A DNA stretch of 40,839 nucleotides from an uncultured Eubacteriales bacterium (GCA_948512295.1 CAOQRA010000007.1:1-40839), one strand, 5' to 3'; shown: positions 30,712-39,889, numbered from the stretch's first letter. The notes: generated by a model not told the origin, from the sequence alone. Made by a program: numbers and translations.

Positions 30712-33311
30712 AATGCCTTTAATTCTTCCTTTAATTTATTAAGCAAAATATTGTTTTTTTCAAGTTTGGCTTTTTCATTATCTATCAAATTTTGTGGTGC
30801 TTTTGCTACAAAGCCCGCGTTACTAAGCATTTTGCACGAACGTTCAATCTCAAAACTAACAGCAGCAATCTCTTTTTCCAGCCTTGCTTTCTCTTTTTCG
30901 CTGTCTACAAGGTTTTCTAAAGGCAAACAAAGCTTAAACTCGTTCATAGTTAAAACTACTGAATTTTGAGGCAATTGCACTTCGCTATCTACAAATTCCA
31001 GTTCATTTAATAGTGCAAGCCTTTTAATTTGCTGCTTTGCATTTTCAATAAGTTCACGCTTACTATAACAATATATGCATGCTTTAATCTTCTTATTGTC
31101 TGGAATATTTTTGTCCGCACGAGCATTGCGCAATGCCTTGATAACTGAAATAACATCTTCCATTTGCTGTTTTTCTTTATTGAAATTTCTATCCTGTTTA
31201 GGCCATTGCGAAATCATAATGCTTTGTTCATGCTTTGGAAGTTCCAAATATATCTTTTCAGTTATAAAAGGTATAAATGGATGCAAAAGTTTTAATAGAG
31301 TTGTAAGAACATGATTTAAAGTGGCAAGCGTTGCTTCACTATTCTTCCCTTGCATATCAGTTTTCGAAAGCTCTATATACCAATCACAGAATTTAGTCCA
31401 GAAGAAATCACTAAGTTCTGATTCTGCAAGGCCTATATTGTACTTATCGAACTTTTTGTCCACGCTTGCTATAAGCTCATTAACAAGCGTGATAATCCAT
31501 TTATCAGCAAGATTTAATTTTACATCTTGAATGCTTTTTATTTGTTTGCCTTCAAGCTGCATAAGTACATAACGGCTGCCTTGCCAAACTTTATTTAGAA
31601 AATTGCGGCTAAGCTCTACCTTTTTTTCAGAAAATCTGGAATCGGAGCCAATGGAAATACCATCAAAAAGCGAAAAACGCAAAGTATCCACTCCGAAATT
31701 CTTTATAACCTCACGTGGGTCAGTGCCGTTGCCAAGCGTTTTGCTCATCTTTCTTCCCTGTGCGTCTTTAACTATGCCATTGATAATTACATCTCTAAAA
31801 GGCACATCACCATAGTACTCAAGACCGCTGAAAATCATGCGTGCAACCCAAAGATTGATAATTTCACGTGCGGTAACAAGCACGTTTGTAGGATAAAAAT
31901 ATTCAAGGTCTTGCTTTTTATCTGGGAAGCCTAGAGTTGACAATGGCCAAAGTGCAGAACTAAACCAAGTGTCCAGCGTGTCGGTTTCTTGTTTCAAATC
32001 ATGACTTGCGCATTTAGGACAGACATGAGGGTCTTGCATTTCTACAATAACCTCACCACAATTTTGGCAATTGAACACTGGTATTTGATGACCTGTCCAA
32101 AGTTGACGAGATATACACCAGTCCTCAAGGTTTCTCATCCAATGCAGATAGCTTTTTTTATACTGTTCATCTACAAAATGCACTCTATCATCTTCAACTG
32201 CTTTAATTGCTGGCTCGCGGAGTTCTTTAACTCGCACCCACCATTGGTTAGACACCATTGGCTCAATGATATTTTTACAGCGTTCACAATGACCTACATT
32301 ATGCGTATAAGGCTCAATTTTAACAAGCGCCCCCGCTTTTTCAAGGTCGCTAACAATGCTTTTACGAGCCTGTTCACGCGTTAATCCTTGATATTTTCCA
32401 CAATTATTGTTTAAAGTGCCATCTTCATTCAAAAGATTAATAACAGGTAAATTATGTCTTAATCCTACCTTAAAGTCGTTAGGGTCATGTCCAGGCGTAA
32501 TTTTTACAACCCCAGTACCGAAGTCCATTTCCACATAATCGTCGGCGATTACTGGAATTGATTTATTAAGCAGCGGTAAAATAACATTCTTCCCTACTAA
32601 ATGGGCGTATCTTTTATCTTGAGGATTAACTGCAACAGCGGTATCGCCTAACATAGTTTCAGGACGAGTGGTCGCAAGAATAAGGTAATCATTTGTACCT
32701 TCAATTTTATAGCGTAAATGCCAAAAAGATGAGGGAATTTCTTTAAATTCTACTTCTGCGTCGGAAATTGAACTTTTACAATGTGGACAAAAGTTTACAA
32801 TGCGATTTGCTTTATAAATCCAGCCTTTTTTATATAAATGCACAAAAACATGGCGAACTGCTTTGCTGTTTTGTTCATCCATTGTAAACGCAAGCCTATC
32901 CCAATCGCAAGAAAAGCCCATGGTTTTAAACTGGTCTATAATAGTACCTTTATACTCTTTATACCAGTCTTTGACCACTTTAGAAAAAGCATCTCTACCA
33001 AGTTTCTCTTTACTAAGCCCCTCTTTTGCAAGCTTTTTAACAATCATACTTTCAGTAGCGATTGCAGCATGGTCAGTGCCAGGCACCCAAAGTGCGTTAT
33101 AACCTTGCATGCGTTTGCGCCTAATAATTATATCTTGAATAGTTTCTTGAAATGCATGCCCCATGTGCAAATTACTGGTAACATTAGGAGGCGGCATTAT
33201 AATAGTAAAAGGAGTTTTATCCTTATCAATTTCAGCATGAAAGTATCCTTTTTGCAACCAGTTATTATAAATATCATTTTCAAAAGCCTGAGGCGTATAA
33301 CTTTTATCCAT
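30708..33311 (-). CDS. valS: valyl-tRNA synthetase
   Basis: Class-Ia synthetase of 867 residues. PPPNVTSNLHMGHAFQ holds the HIGH-type motif and GRKMSKTLGNGTDP the KMSKS-type motif. The editing (CP1) domain is present (TTRPETMLGDTAVAVNP, YVEMDFGTGVVKITPGHDPNDF), two zinc-type Cys clusters occur (FCPHCKSSISDAE; FNCQNCGEVIVEMQDPHVCPKCASHD), and it ends in the ValRS tRNA-binding coiled coil (LENLVDSEKEKARLEKEIAAV onward). Only 115 bases separate it from the divergent lipoprotein gene, too few for the T-box leader common on Firmicute valS; a promoter sits right before it instead. Confidence 0.98.
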   Translation of the reverse strand: MDKSYTPQAFENDIYNNWLQKGYFHAEIDKDKTPFTIIMPPPNVTSNLHMGHAFQETIQDIIIRRKRMQGYNALWVPGTDHAAIATESMIVKKLAKEGLSKEKLGRDAFSKVVKDWYKEYKGTIIDQFKTMGFSCDWDRLAFTMDEQNSKAVRHVFVHLYKKGWIYKANRIVNFCPHCKSSISDAEVEFKEIPSSFWHLRYKIEGTNDYLILATTRPETMLGDTAVAVNPQDKRYAHLVGKNVILPLLNKSIPVIADDYVEMDFGTGVVKITPGHDPNDFKVGLRHNLPVINLLNEDGTLNNNCGKYQGLTREQARKSIVSDLEKAGALVKIEPYTHNVGHCERCKNIIEPMVSNQWWVRVKELREPAIKAVEDDRVHFVDEQYKKSYLHWMRNLEDWCISRQLWTGHQIPVFNCQNCGEVIVEMQDPHVCPKCASHDLKQETDTLDTWFSSALWPLSTLGFPDKKQDLEYFYPTNVLVTAREIINLWVARMIFSGLEYYGDVPFRDVIINGIVKDAQGRKMSKTLGNGTDPREVIKNFGVDTLRFSLFDGISIGSDSRFSEKKVELSRNFLNKVWQGSRYVLMQLEGKQIKSIQDVKLNLADKWIITLVNELIASVDKKFDKYNIGLAESELSDFFWTKFCDWYIELSKTDMQGKNSEATLATLNHVLTTLLKLLHPFIPFITEKIYLELPKHEQSIMISQWPKQDRNFNKEKQQMEDVISVIKALRNARADKNIPDNKKIKACIYCYSKRELIENAKQQIKRLALLNELEFVDSEVQLPQNSVVLTMNEFKLCLPLENLVDSEKEKARLEKEIAAVSFEIERSCKMLSNAGFVAKAPQNLIDNEKAKLEKNNILLNKLKEELKAL

Positions 33312-33328
33312 ATTAATCTCCAGTTAAA

Positions 33329-33357
33329 ATTATATATAAATCCATTTAAAAAAGCAA
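33329..33357 (-). promoter_or_regulatory. promoter of valS
   Basis: TTGCTT (33357-33352), 17 bases, TATAAT (33334-33329) on the minus strand, leaving a leader of under 20 bases. Confidence 0.78.
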
Positions 33358-33425
33358 GTAATTTAGGCTTTTTTGTAACGCCTTTCCCCTTTAATTTCAT
33401 AAGATAACTTTTGTAAGGAGGAACA

Positions 33426-34433
33426 ATGCAAATATTTAAAAAAATATCCGTTTTTGCACTTTGCCTTTTGATTGGATTATGCAGCAGCTTGTTTTTCGCA
33501 TGCGGCAAGGGTGAAAACGACATCAAAATAAATGAAGTTACGCATAGTATTTTCTATGCTCCACTTTATGCGGCTTTAAACTTAGGCTATTTTGAAGATG
33601 AAGGCTTAAATGTAACACTTGAAAGCAATGACGGCAGCCATACTTCTATGAGCGTACTTTTAAGTGGCAATTGCGAGGTTGCACTCATTGGCCCTGAACA
33701 AGTGGTGTACGCGCAAGCTACCAAGGATGCACCAGTCGTATTTGGTCAATTAACGCAAAAAGATGGCTCTTTCATTGTCAGCAAAGATACAATTGATGAA
33801 TTTAATCTTGATATGCTGAAAGGTAAAACCATAATTGGCGGAAGAGCCGGCGGGCTTCCTGCAATGACACTTCAATATGTAATTGAAGAAGCAGGTCTTA
33901 CAATAGGAACAAATAAAGAAGCTGGCGAAGTTAATCTTCGAACTGACGTTCAATTTGCAAACATTGCAACTGAATTCCAAACAACTGACAATGAATTTTG
34001 TACATTGTTTGAACCTACCGCTTCAACGCTTCAAAAGAACAATGCTGGTCATATAGTTTCAGCGGTTGGCGACCACTCTGGACTTGTACCATACACCTGT
34101 TTTGTAGCACGTGACAGCTTTTTAAAGGCAAATCCAGAACGTGCACAAAAATTTCTTAGAGCGGTAAATAAAGGCTATCTTTATATTACAACTCAAGATT
34201 CTCTACTTGCCGCTAAAGCCTTGAAAAATTCTTTCGCAGGTATGACAGAAGAAGAATTAAAAATTGCAGTAGAACAATACACTCGCATTCAAGCTTGGAG
34301 CAGTGACTTGGTTTTAACTCAGCAATCTTTTGATAAACTTGTAGAAATTATCAATCGTGCAACTGGAGAAGAATATAAGCCTGATTATAGCAAATGCGTA
34401 GATAACACTTATGCTAATGCAATTAAGCAATAA
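33426..34433 (+). CDS. ABC-transporter substrate-binding lipoprotein (NMT1/SsuA-like), orphan
   Basis: 335 residues. Signal peptide with lipobox FFAC (Cys26). The mature part follows the NMT1/THI5-like pattern: a first strand ending with SIFYAPLYAALNLGYFEDEGLNVTL, DGSHTSMSVLLSGNCEVALIGPEQVVYA, then LKGKTIIGGRAGGLPAMTLQYVIEEAG and FVARDSFLKANPERAQKFLRAVNKG. Relatives bind pyrimidine precursors, sulfonates or nitrate. No permease or ATPase gene adjoins it, so it must borrow one elsewhere or has a sensory role. AAGGAGG five bases before ATG. It ends in a shared terminator. Ligand unknown. Confidence 0.88.
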   Translation: MQIFKKISVFALCLLIGLCSSLFFACGKGENDIKINEVTHSIFYAPLYAALNLGYFEDEGLNVTLESNDGSHTSMSVLLSGNCEVALIGPEQVVYAQATKDAPVVFGQLTQKDGSFIVSKDTIDEFNLDMLKGKTIIGGRAGGLPAMTLQYVIEEAGLTIGTNKEAGEVNLRTDVQFANIATEFQTTDNEFCTLFEPTASTLQKNNAGHIVSAVGDHSGLVPYTCFVARDSFLKANPERAQKFLRAVNKGYLYITTQDSLLAAKALKNSFAGMTEEELKIAVEQYTRIQAWSSDLVLTQQSFDKLVEIINRATGEEYKPDYSKCVDNTYANAIKQ

Positions 34434-34483
34434 TGACGCAATAGTGAAGAATTGGCTATAATTAAATAAAATTCTAAAAACAA

Positions 34484-34510
34484 AAAAAAGCATCTTTAGG
34501 ATGCTTTTTT
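34484..34510. terminator. bidirectional terminator
   Basis: AAAAAAGCATC/GATGCTTTTTT stem with a short loop. It ends the substrate-binding protein gene and the convergent surface protein gene. Confidence 0.88.
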
Positions 34511-36872
34511 AATAATAAAAATCTTTAAAGTCGGGCTTTTTAGCCTTGTCTTCTTTGCCGCCTTTGCCATTATTTTTGCCACCTTTAGTGCCGCCAAACT
34601 TACCCGCTCCATGTTTATAGCGATAGTTTCTTACAAGAATAAAAGTTACAATGCCTCCTATTGCAAGCACTCCCACAATAGGAATTACAATCCAAAGCCA
34701 AAGTAAATCTGTTTCTCCCTCATTTTGTACCTGTTCACTAAACAGATTAAAAGTCAGTTCCTTAGCATTATTAAGATACGTATTAATATAACGCATATTT
34801 ATATTAAATATATAAGTAGTAACACCCGTCTCTTCATCTGTAACTTTACTTCGCACAAGGTTATCTACACTTCCTTGCTCGCCATACATACCTGCAATGC
34901 TATCTATAAAGAGTTGCTCACTTATCCGATAATGAGGTTTGGTTACAACCATAAGCTCCACATTTGCCGAGGAAGAAACTTGTATAGGAACATTTTCGTA
35001 TTCAATGCCAGAAAATTTTATACTTTCTATATTTACATCTTTATTAAAACTAACCTGTATTGCCTCAGTGTCTGTAAAGAATGCAACAAGCTTAAAACGT
35101 TGATTAAAAGGCGCAGTTCCAAATTCTATTTTTAAATTGGAATTTCCGCTTAAATAGATAAAATCTTGTCCATTATACTCTATTTCATCCCAGTCGCCAT
35201 CTCCGTAATAATACAACTTCCATTTCTGAAAGGTGAAAATACTGCCTATTTTAGCCGTTGCAACTATGGTTTGAGGCGCACTTGCATATGTAAGATTGAT
35301 ATTAAGTTTTTCACTACCATTGCTGCCGCCATAATAACGGACATCGCCTGGCATAACCAAAGTGTCGTCCTTTGTTTTAAACTCAGCGACTTCGACTAGG
35401 CACTCAAAAGTTATTGGTTTTAAGGTAAAAGAATAAGTCCCTGCGGTAAGATTTGACGCTTTAGTCTTTATTTTATAGCCCAAAATTTGACCTTGTATAT
35501 TGCAAATCGCTTCACTTTCATAAAGGTTGTTTGCAAGTACGTTGGAATTTAATAAAATTTGTCTTAATTGATAATATCCTTTATGGCTATCTTTAAAATT
35601 AAAAGTCAATATTACATCATCATTATATCTATACACGTGAGCGTTTTCATTAGCAATACCGCCAGTAAAATATGCATCATTAATAACTAAGCCAGTGTCT
35701 AATTGCGAGGAAACAGCATATTCAAAGCTTTCAAAGCATTGAAGCTTGAGTACAGAGTTTTCATCATTAGAGCCTACAATCCATACAGTATCAAAATTCC
35801 AAATCGGATAAAGGGTGTGCCAATTATTTTCATTCATAAAAAATTGTAAAGGTAAACTGCTAACTTGCTCTACATGATTTTCGCTTACAAGCGTATAACT
35901 GCCCGCTTGTCCAAAAGCCGAGTTTTCGCAAGTAAAATAATCAAAGGCTAGGTTCCCCCGCGCTGGGCTATTATCTAAAATTCTGCCTACAACTGCGCCG
36001 TTAATCGCATTTGCCAAGTTTTCCATCTCGCCAACTTTTATACTTGCATGAAAGGCACAATTTATAACTTTAGTCATAGAGCCTTCCACTTCTCCAACAA
36101 TGCCACCATTATAGAAAGTTATACTTGCGTTTCTTCCATTATAAGTCAGACTGCCGTAATTTACGCAGTAGAGCGCTGAAGAGTTAAAAAGTCTTCCTAC
36201 CATGCCGCCATACTTTACTGATGTAGGGCTGTCAATCTTCTCATCTACTACAGTGGAACTTAAATTCACACAACTATTGAGTACGCTGCCATTTTCTAAA
36301 CACCCCGCAAAACTTCCAAAAGTTGATTTTGTAGTAAATTGCAAGTATTGCAAGTTGCCCTCTGCCAAATAAGTCTGAAAACTTAAATCACTGCTCAACT
36401 GACAATTTTGAATGGTAGTTAATTCTCCACGTCCTACAATTGCTCCTGCAAAAATTTCCGACGTACTTTCGTTAAGTTTAAAACAAAGTGTGCCGTCTAA
36501 TTTTAAATTATGTATTAATGCGTTTTCAGTTTGGCTAAATAGACCATAACTATTTCCGCTTGAAGAAATTGTTAAATTAGAAATAGTATAACCATTGCCA
36601 TCAAATTCCCCGCTAAAAGTATATCCTTTCGCGTATAGTTCACTAAGATCATACGTAGAAAAATCTAAAGCTTGCGTAAGGATCAATCGTTTGCCCTTGT
36701 AATTGTCTTCTTGTGAAAGTTTATTTATGAAATCATTCTCATCTTGCACCTTAACTTCTATTAATTCTGAAGGAGAAGAAGTTTCGGCAAAAACAGCACT
36801 GCTTATTTGCAATGAAACTCCGCCTACAAACAAAAGCATTAAAGAAAAAATAATTAAAGATAATTTTTTCAT
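34509..36872 (-). CDS. large single-pass surface protein with GLUG-like repeats
   Basis: 787 residues. Signal peptide (KLSLIIFSLMLLFVGGVSL ... SSAVFA), then about 90-330 a parallel-beta-type region with GLUG-like units (YGLFSQTENALIHNLKL, AGAIVGRGELTTIQNCQL, YGGMVGRLFNSSALYCVNYGSL, YNGGIVGEVEGSMTKVINCAF). Residues about 400-720 are beta-rich and hold sandwich or InlB-repeat-like units (FQKWKLYYYGDGDWDEIEYNG, KLVAFFTD). A membrane helix at about 730-755 is followed by a cytoplasmic Gly/Lys-rich tail (KFGGTKGGKNNGKGGKEDK). So it is type-I anchored rather than sortase-anchored; no LPxTG. Adhesion-like role by architecture only. ATG has AGGTGAAA. The terL gene ends 64 bases upstream with no terminator between. 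Confidence 0.7.
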   Translation of the reverse strand: MKKLSLIIFSLMLLFVGGVSLQISSAVFAETSSPSELIEVKVQDENDFINKLSQEDNYKGKRLILTQALDFSTYDLSELYAKGYTFSGEFDGNGYTISNLTISSSGNSYGLFSQTENALIHNLKLDGTLCFKLNESTSEIFAGAIVGRGELTTIQNCQLSSDLSFQTYLAEGNLQYLQFTTKSTFGSFAGCLENGSVLNSCVNLSSTVVDEKIDSPTSVKYGGMVGRLFNSSALYCVNYGSLTYNGRNASITFYNGGIVGEVEGSMTKVINCAFHASIKVGEMENLANAINGAVVGRILDNSPARGNLAFDYFTCENSAFGQAGSYTLVSENHVEQVSSLPLQFFMNENNWHTLYPIWNFDTVWIVGSNDENSVLKLQCFESFEYAVSSQLDTGLVINDAYFTGGIANENAHVYRYNDDVILTFNFKDSHKGYYQLRQILLNSNVLANNLYESEAICNIQGQILGYKIKTKASNLTAGTYSFTLKPITFECLVEVAEFKTKDDTLVMPGDVRYYGGSNGSEKLNINLTYASAPQTIVATAKIGSIFTFQKWKLYYYGDGDWDEIEYNGQDFIYLSGNSNLKIEFGTAPFNQRFKLVAFFTDTEAIQVSFNKDVNIESIKFSGIEYENVPIQVSSSANVELMVVTKPHYRISEQLFIDSIAGMYGEQGSVDNLVRSKVTDEETGVTTYIFNINMRYINTYLNNAKELTFNLFSEQVQNEGETDLLWLWIVIPIVGVLAIGGIVTFILVRNYRYKHGAGKFGGTKGGKNNGKGGKEDKAKKPDFKDFYY

Positions 36873-36935
36873 AATTTCACCTAATTAAAATTTACCATAA
36901 TTATTTATTTTTTCCAAATAAATAACAAATATTTT

Positions 36936-38366
36936 TTAAAAAGGTAAATTTATATTATTTTTCAACCTTTTTATCAATTTTTCTTTATGCTTTTGCAGCT
37001 CCGTCTTTTCAGTTTTTTTAATATTATCTGGTCTTGACATAATAAAATATCGTAATTCATCCATAGCATGGTCATCTTTTTTAATAGGACAATCTTCATT
37101 CCCCCAAAAATATCCCTTGATTTCTCGTATCATATTGACACAGTTTTTAAATATAAATAATTTGGAATTACCCTCTGAGTTTTTTAAATAACTTTTAACT
37201 CTATTTATTCCTGTAAACACATCTTTATTAACTTTAGTATTTACTAAAATTCCGTTGTCATAAAAAAGCTCTGCCACGCTTTTAATGCCAGCAAGCGTGC
37301 GTTGATTTGCTGCAGGATCTATAAGTGCTTCAAGCATTCCATTATAGCCTCTATGCCAGTTTAATCTGTTTGAAATTTCTATAATTCTATTTGCATGATG
37401 TTCTACAGGTTTGCCACGTTCATAATGCTCCGCGACAACGTAAACGTTGCCATCAAAGTCGACACAATACCAATGCACAGATGTGAAATTGTTCAAACCT
37501 GGGTCAATTGATATATTGCACTGCCAGTCAAGCGGAACATTAAAAGGCTCTATCACATTTACATTTTCATCAAATTCAGAATAGACCATACCGCAAGACT
37601 GAATAAATTTACCATATCTTCGACTTTCCAGTTCTTCTTCACTAAGACTTGAGGTCATAAGTGCAAGCTCTTTTTTATTTAAATACGGATTATCAGACCA
37701 TTCCATCTGCTGATACCAAACTTCTTGGTCATTAAATTCATTTAAATATATTTGATTGTATACCCAAGTCAAACCCTTAAGCGGAGTCATTGTCCCGAAA
37801 ATATGCCCACATTTATCAAGAACTCGCATGCGGCATTCGTCATAAATATCTTTTGGAGGCTCTTCATCAAACCACACAAAGTCAAGCGAACTGCCTTGAA
37901 ACTTCTCTCTACCTTGGTCGCAACTTTTAAAGCCTATTTTACTAGTTCCTCCTAGCGCATTTTTGACAATAATAAAATCTATAATTCCACTCTGTGCACT
38001 GTCACTTCGCCCACTAGTCATAACAATATCTTCTATAAGGTCGCTGCGAAGATAATATAAAATCTTGGCTTGAGCGACATCTCGTTGCACCTGTCTTGAT
38101 AGACTGACAACCCAGCAGCTTATATTCTTTTTATTTTCCCTATATGGATGAATACCCAGACTTAGCCACACAGTTTCCACAGCACCACATTCTGTTTTAC
38201 CGCTGCGATTGCCTCCAAACACCCATCTGTTCTTTTTTAAACATTTGTGAAACAGCATTTGCTTTTCATGAACGAGTGGCGGTTTATTATAGTTAGATAA
38301 ATTATCTTGCTTACGTCGCAAAAGCTCCTTTTCTATCATATTTAACTTTACTACATCTTGTTTCAT
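36936..38366 (-). CDS. phage-type terminase large subunit, solitary
   Basis: 476 residues, full length for a TerL packaging motor. ATPase: Walker A GGNRSGKT (51-58), Walker B FVWFDEEP (163-170) and coupling motif GTMTP (191-195). Nuclease domain with RNase-H-type acids: SIDPG (Asp288), ALIDP (Asp350) and DDHAMDE (431-437). All key residues are present, so it should be active, cutting and pumping DNA in phages. Yet no small subunit, portal, capsid, tail or integrase gene is in the window; neighbours are surface-type genes and a possible regulator. Options are a phage remnant, a domesticated motor, or part of a larger element beyond the right edge. GGAG precedes the ATG. Confidence 0.92.
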   Translation of the reverse strand: MKQDVVKLNMIEKELLRRKQDNLSNYNKPPLVHEKQMLFHKCLKKNRWVFGGNRSGKTECGAVETVWLSLGIHPYRENKKNISCWVVSLSRQVQRDVAQAKILYYLRSDLIEDIVMTSGRSDSAQSGIIDFIIVKNALGGTSKIGFKSCDQGREKFQGSSLDFVWFDEEPPKDIYDECRMRVLDKCGHIFGTMTPLKGLTWVYNQIYLNEFNDQEVWYQQMEWSDNPYLNKKELALMTSSLSEEELESRRYGKFIQSCGMVYSEFDENVNVIEPFNVPLDWQCNISIDPGLNNFTSVHWYCVDFDGNVYVVAEHYERGKPVEHHANRIIEISNRLNWHRGYNGMLEALIDPAANQRTLAGIKSVAELFYDNGILVNTKVNKDVFTGINRVKSYLKNSEGNSKLFIFKNCVNMIREIKGYFWGNEDCPIKKDDHAMDELRYFIMSRPDNIKKTEKTELQKHKEKLIKRLKNNINLPF

Positions 38367-38403
38367 AGTTACTCCGTCAAAATCTAATCAAATAACCTTT
38401 CAT

Positions 38404-38434
38404 TTGACAAAAAACTTTTTTCAAATTTTATATT
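38404..38434 (+). promoter_or_regulatory. weak promoter candidate upstream of the 38454 gene
   Basis: TTGACA (38404-38409) with TATATT (38429-38434) at a long 19-base spacing, or TTTATA at 17. It lies in the 87-base divergent gap to terL. Confidence 0.4.
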
Positions 38435-38453
38435 TACTTTTTAAAATGAAAAT

Positions 38454-39227
38454 ATGAAAAAGTTAATTTTGTGTCTATCTGTTTTATCATTCTTTAATTT
38501 CTCAAATGCGCCAGTAAGCGCACAAGAGGAATATTTTGCCAAAGTGGATACTAGTGGCATATACTTTTATTCAACTATGGATGAAAGTGGCAAATTGTTT
38601 GAATTGCCATCTTCGTATTATGTTCGTTTAACAGGTAAAGCAGATAATACTTTCTATAGCGCAAGCTATATGGATAAAATCGGTTACGTCAAAATAAACG
38701 AAGTGAAACCAATAAATGGTACGCCAAAAAATCCGTATGCTACCGCGTCATTTAGAGTTTTTGATATAGAGGGACTTGGACTATACAAATCCCCTAAGCT
38801 TACTGACGAACAAATTATCACAACCGTTCCTTACTTAACAAGCACGCTAAGCTATTACGGAAAAATTGAGGGAGATAGCATACCAAATAAAAGCAACTAT
38901 TGGTATTACTGCAAATTTACGGGCGCTGAAGGAACATATCAAGGTTACCTTTACTCAGTATTTTGCGATCAGCTTTCAAGCATCCCCATTAATAACGAAA
39001 ACTTTCCATTTATCACTGGCGAAATTTTTGATACCAAACTAACGCAAGCCTCGCCTCTTTCAGATACCGCCAAAACTTTTATCATAATAGGCGTGAGTCT
39101 GCCCTGCGCTCTTCTAATTTACCTGCTAATAAAACCAACTATATCAGGTCAAATAAAAATCAAACATAAAAAAACTCGAAAAAGACATAGAGATTATTTC
39201 GAGTTTGATGAAAATGACCTTGCTTAA
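38454..39227 (+). CDS. membrane-anchored secreted protein, SH3-like, unknown function
   Basis: 257 residues. Signal peptide (KLILCLSVLSFFNFSNA, cleavage near VSAQE). About 25-180 is beta-rich: AKVDTSGIYFYSTMDES, YYVRLTGKADNTFYSASYMDKIGYVKINEV, and a second similar part FRVFDIEGLGLYKSP ... YYGKIEG. This hints at two SH3-like domains that often bind cell wall; the match is by pattern only. A membrane helix at about 208-227 (FIIIGVSLPCALLIYLLI) is followed by a Lys/Arg-rich cytoplasmic tail. No strong ribosome-binding site. Its stop codon shares TTAA with the convergent regulator gene. Confidence 0.65.
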   Translation: MKKLILCLSVLSFFNFSNAPVSAQEEYFAKVDTSGIYFYSTMDESGKLFELPSSYYVRLTGKADNTFYSASYMDKIGYVKINEVKPINGTPKNPYATASFRVFDIEGLGLYKSPKLTDEQIITTVPYLTSTLSYYGKIEGDSIPNKSNYWYYCKFTGAEGTYQGYLYSVFCDQLSSIPINNENFPFITGEIFDTKLTQASPLSDTAKTFIIIGVSLPCALLIYLLIKPTISGQIKIKHKKTRKRHRDYFEFDENDLA

Positions 39228-39724
39228 GCCATCTCCAAAATTTCGTCTTCCTCATTCTTGTTTAAAAGTCTTGAGTGTAATGCCATAATCCATGATTCAT
39301 TTTTAAGCATGTCATAAAGTCTAGAGTCATTATAACCTAATTTAGCTATATTTTGCGCAAATTTATGAATGCTAGAATCCAGTTTCCTAAAATAACTTCG
39401 CATAGAGATATTAAGCTCTGCGGCTATATCCTTTCCTTTGTCACCATCTATAAACTTTTTAATTAAAATTTCAGCCGCATCAGCTTTACACAAAGAAAGC
39501 CCCTCCTCGACAAGCAACTTGCAGTTTATAAGAGTGACTTTCCGTTCGCTAAGGGCAATAATTTTATCAGCTACAACCATAGTACTATTTGACATAAAGT
39601 TATTGCTATTTACATAAAAAGAACCTTTAGCACACTTATCAATCATGCTATCAATATTTTCTGTCAACCTCTCAAAATACCTAAAAGCCGAAAGCAAAGT
39701 TTTAGGCCAAACAAAACTAAACAT
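39224..39724 (-). CDS. sigma-region-4-like helix-turn-helix protein (possible regulator)
   Basis: 166 residues. An N-terminal hydrophobic-basic stretch and helical middle (IDKCAKGSFYV; MVVADKIIALSERKVTLINCKLLVEEGLS) lead to AAEILIKKFIDGDKGKDIAAELNISMRSYFRKLDSSIHKF, which reads as a sigma-70 region-4/RinA-ArpU-like helix-turn-helix. Such proteins often regulate late phage genes and lie near terminase genes, which fits a terL partner 0.86 kb away. I set the start at ATG 39724 because AGGAGG lies six bases upstream; an ATG at 39739 overlaps that site. A strong promoter and an inverted repeat around its -10 suggest autoregulation (inference). Confidence 0.65.
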   Translation of the reverse strand: MFSFVWPKTLLSAFRYFERLTENIDSMIDKCAKGSFYVNSNNFMSNSTMVVADKIIALSERKVTLINCKLLVEEGLSLCKADAAEILIKKFIDGDKGKDIAAELNISMRSYFRKLDSSIHKFAQNIAKLGYNDSRLYDMLKNESWIMALHSRLLNKNEEDEILEMA

Positions 39725-39750
39725 AAAAAACCTCCTCATGTTACAACCAA

Positions 39751-39780
39751 ATTATAAGAGGTTAGATGGTTGTTAGTCAA
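39751..39780 (-). promoter_or_regulatory. promoter of the helix-turn-helix gene with flanking inverted repeat
   Basis: TTGACT (39780-39775), 18 bases, TATAAT (39756-39751) on the minus strand. ACAACCA (39743-39749) and TGGTTGT (39767-39773) form an inverted repeat around the -10 box. Confidence 0.75.
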
Positions 39781-39889
39781 TATTTAGTGCCACAAATTTT
39801 TACTTTTTTAAAAATATTTTACAAAAATCGAAAAAAATATGCTATTTTAGCGATTTTTCGTCATTTTAAAAACTCGATTAATGCCGAAA

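Noticed and set aside
31989..32384. 131-codon plus-strand frame inside valS
   Set aside because: Antisense to the conserved zinc and editing regions of valS; no start signal.
32838..33407. 189-codon plus-strand frame at the valS start
   Set aside because: Antisense to the HIGH-motif region of valS and its promoter; no ribosome-binding site.
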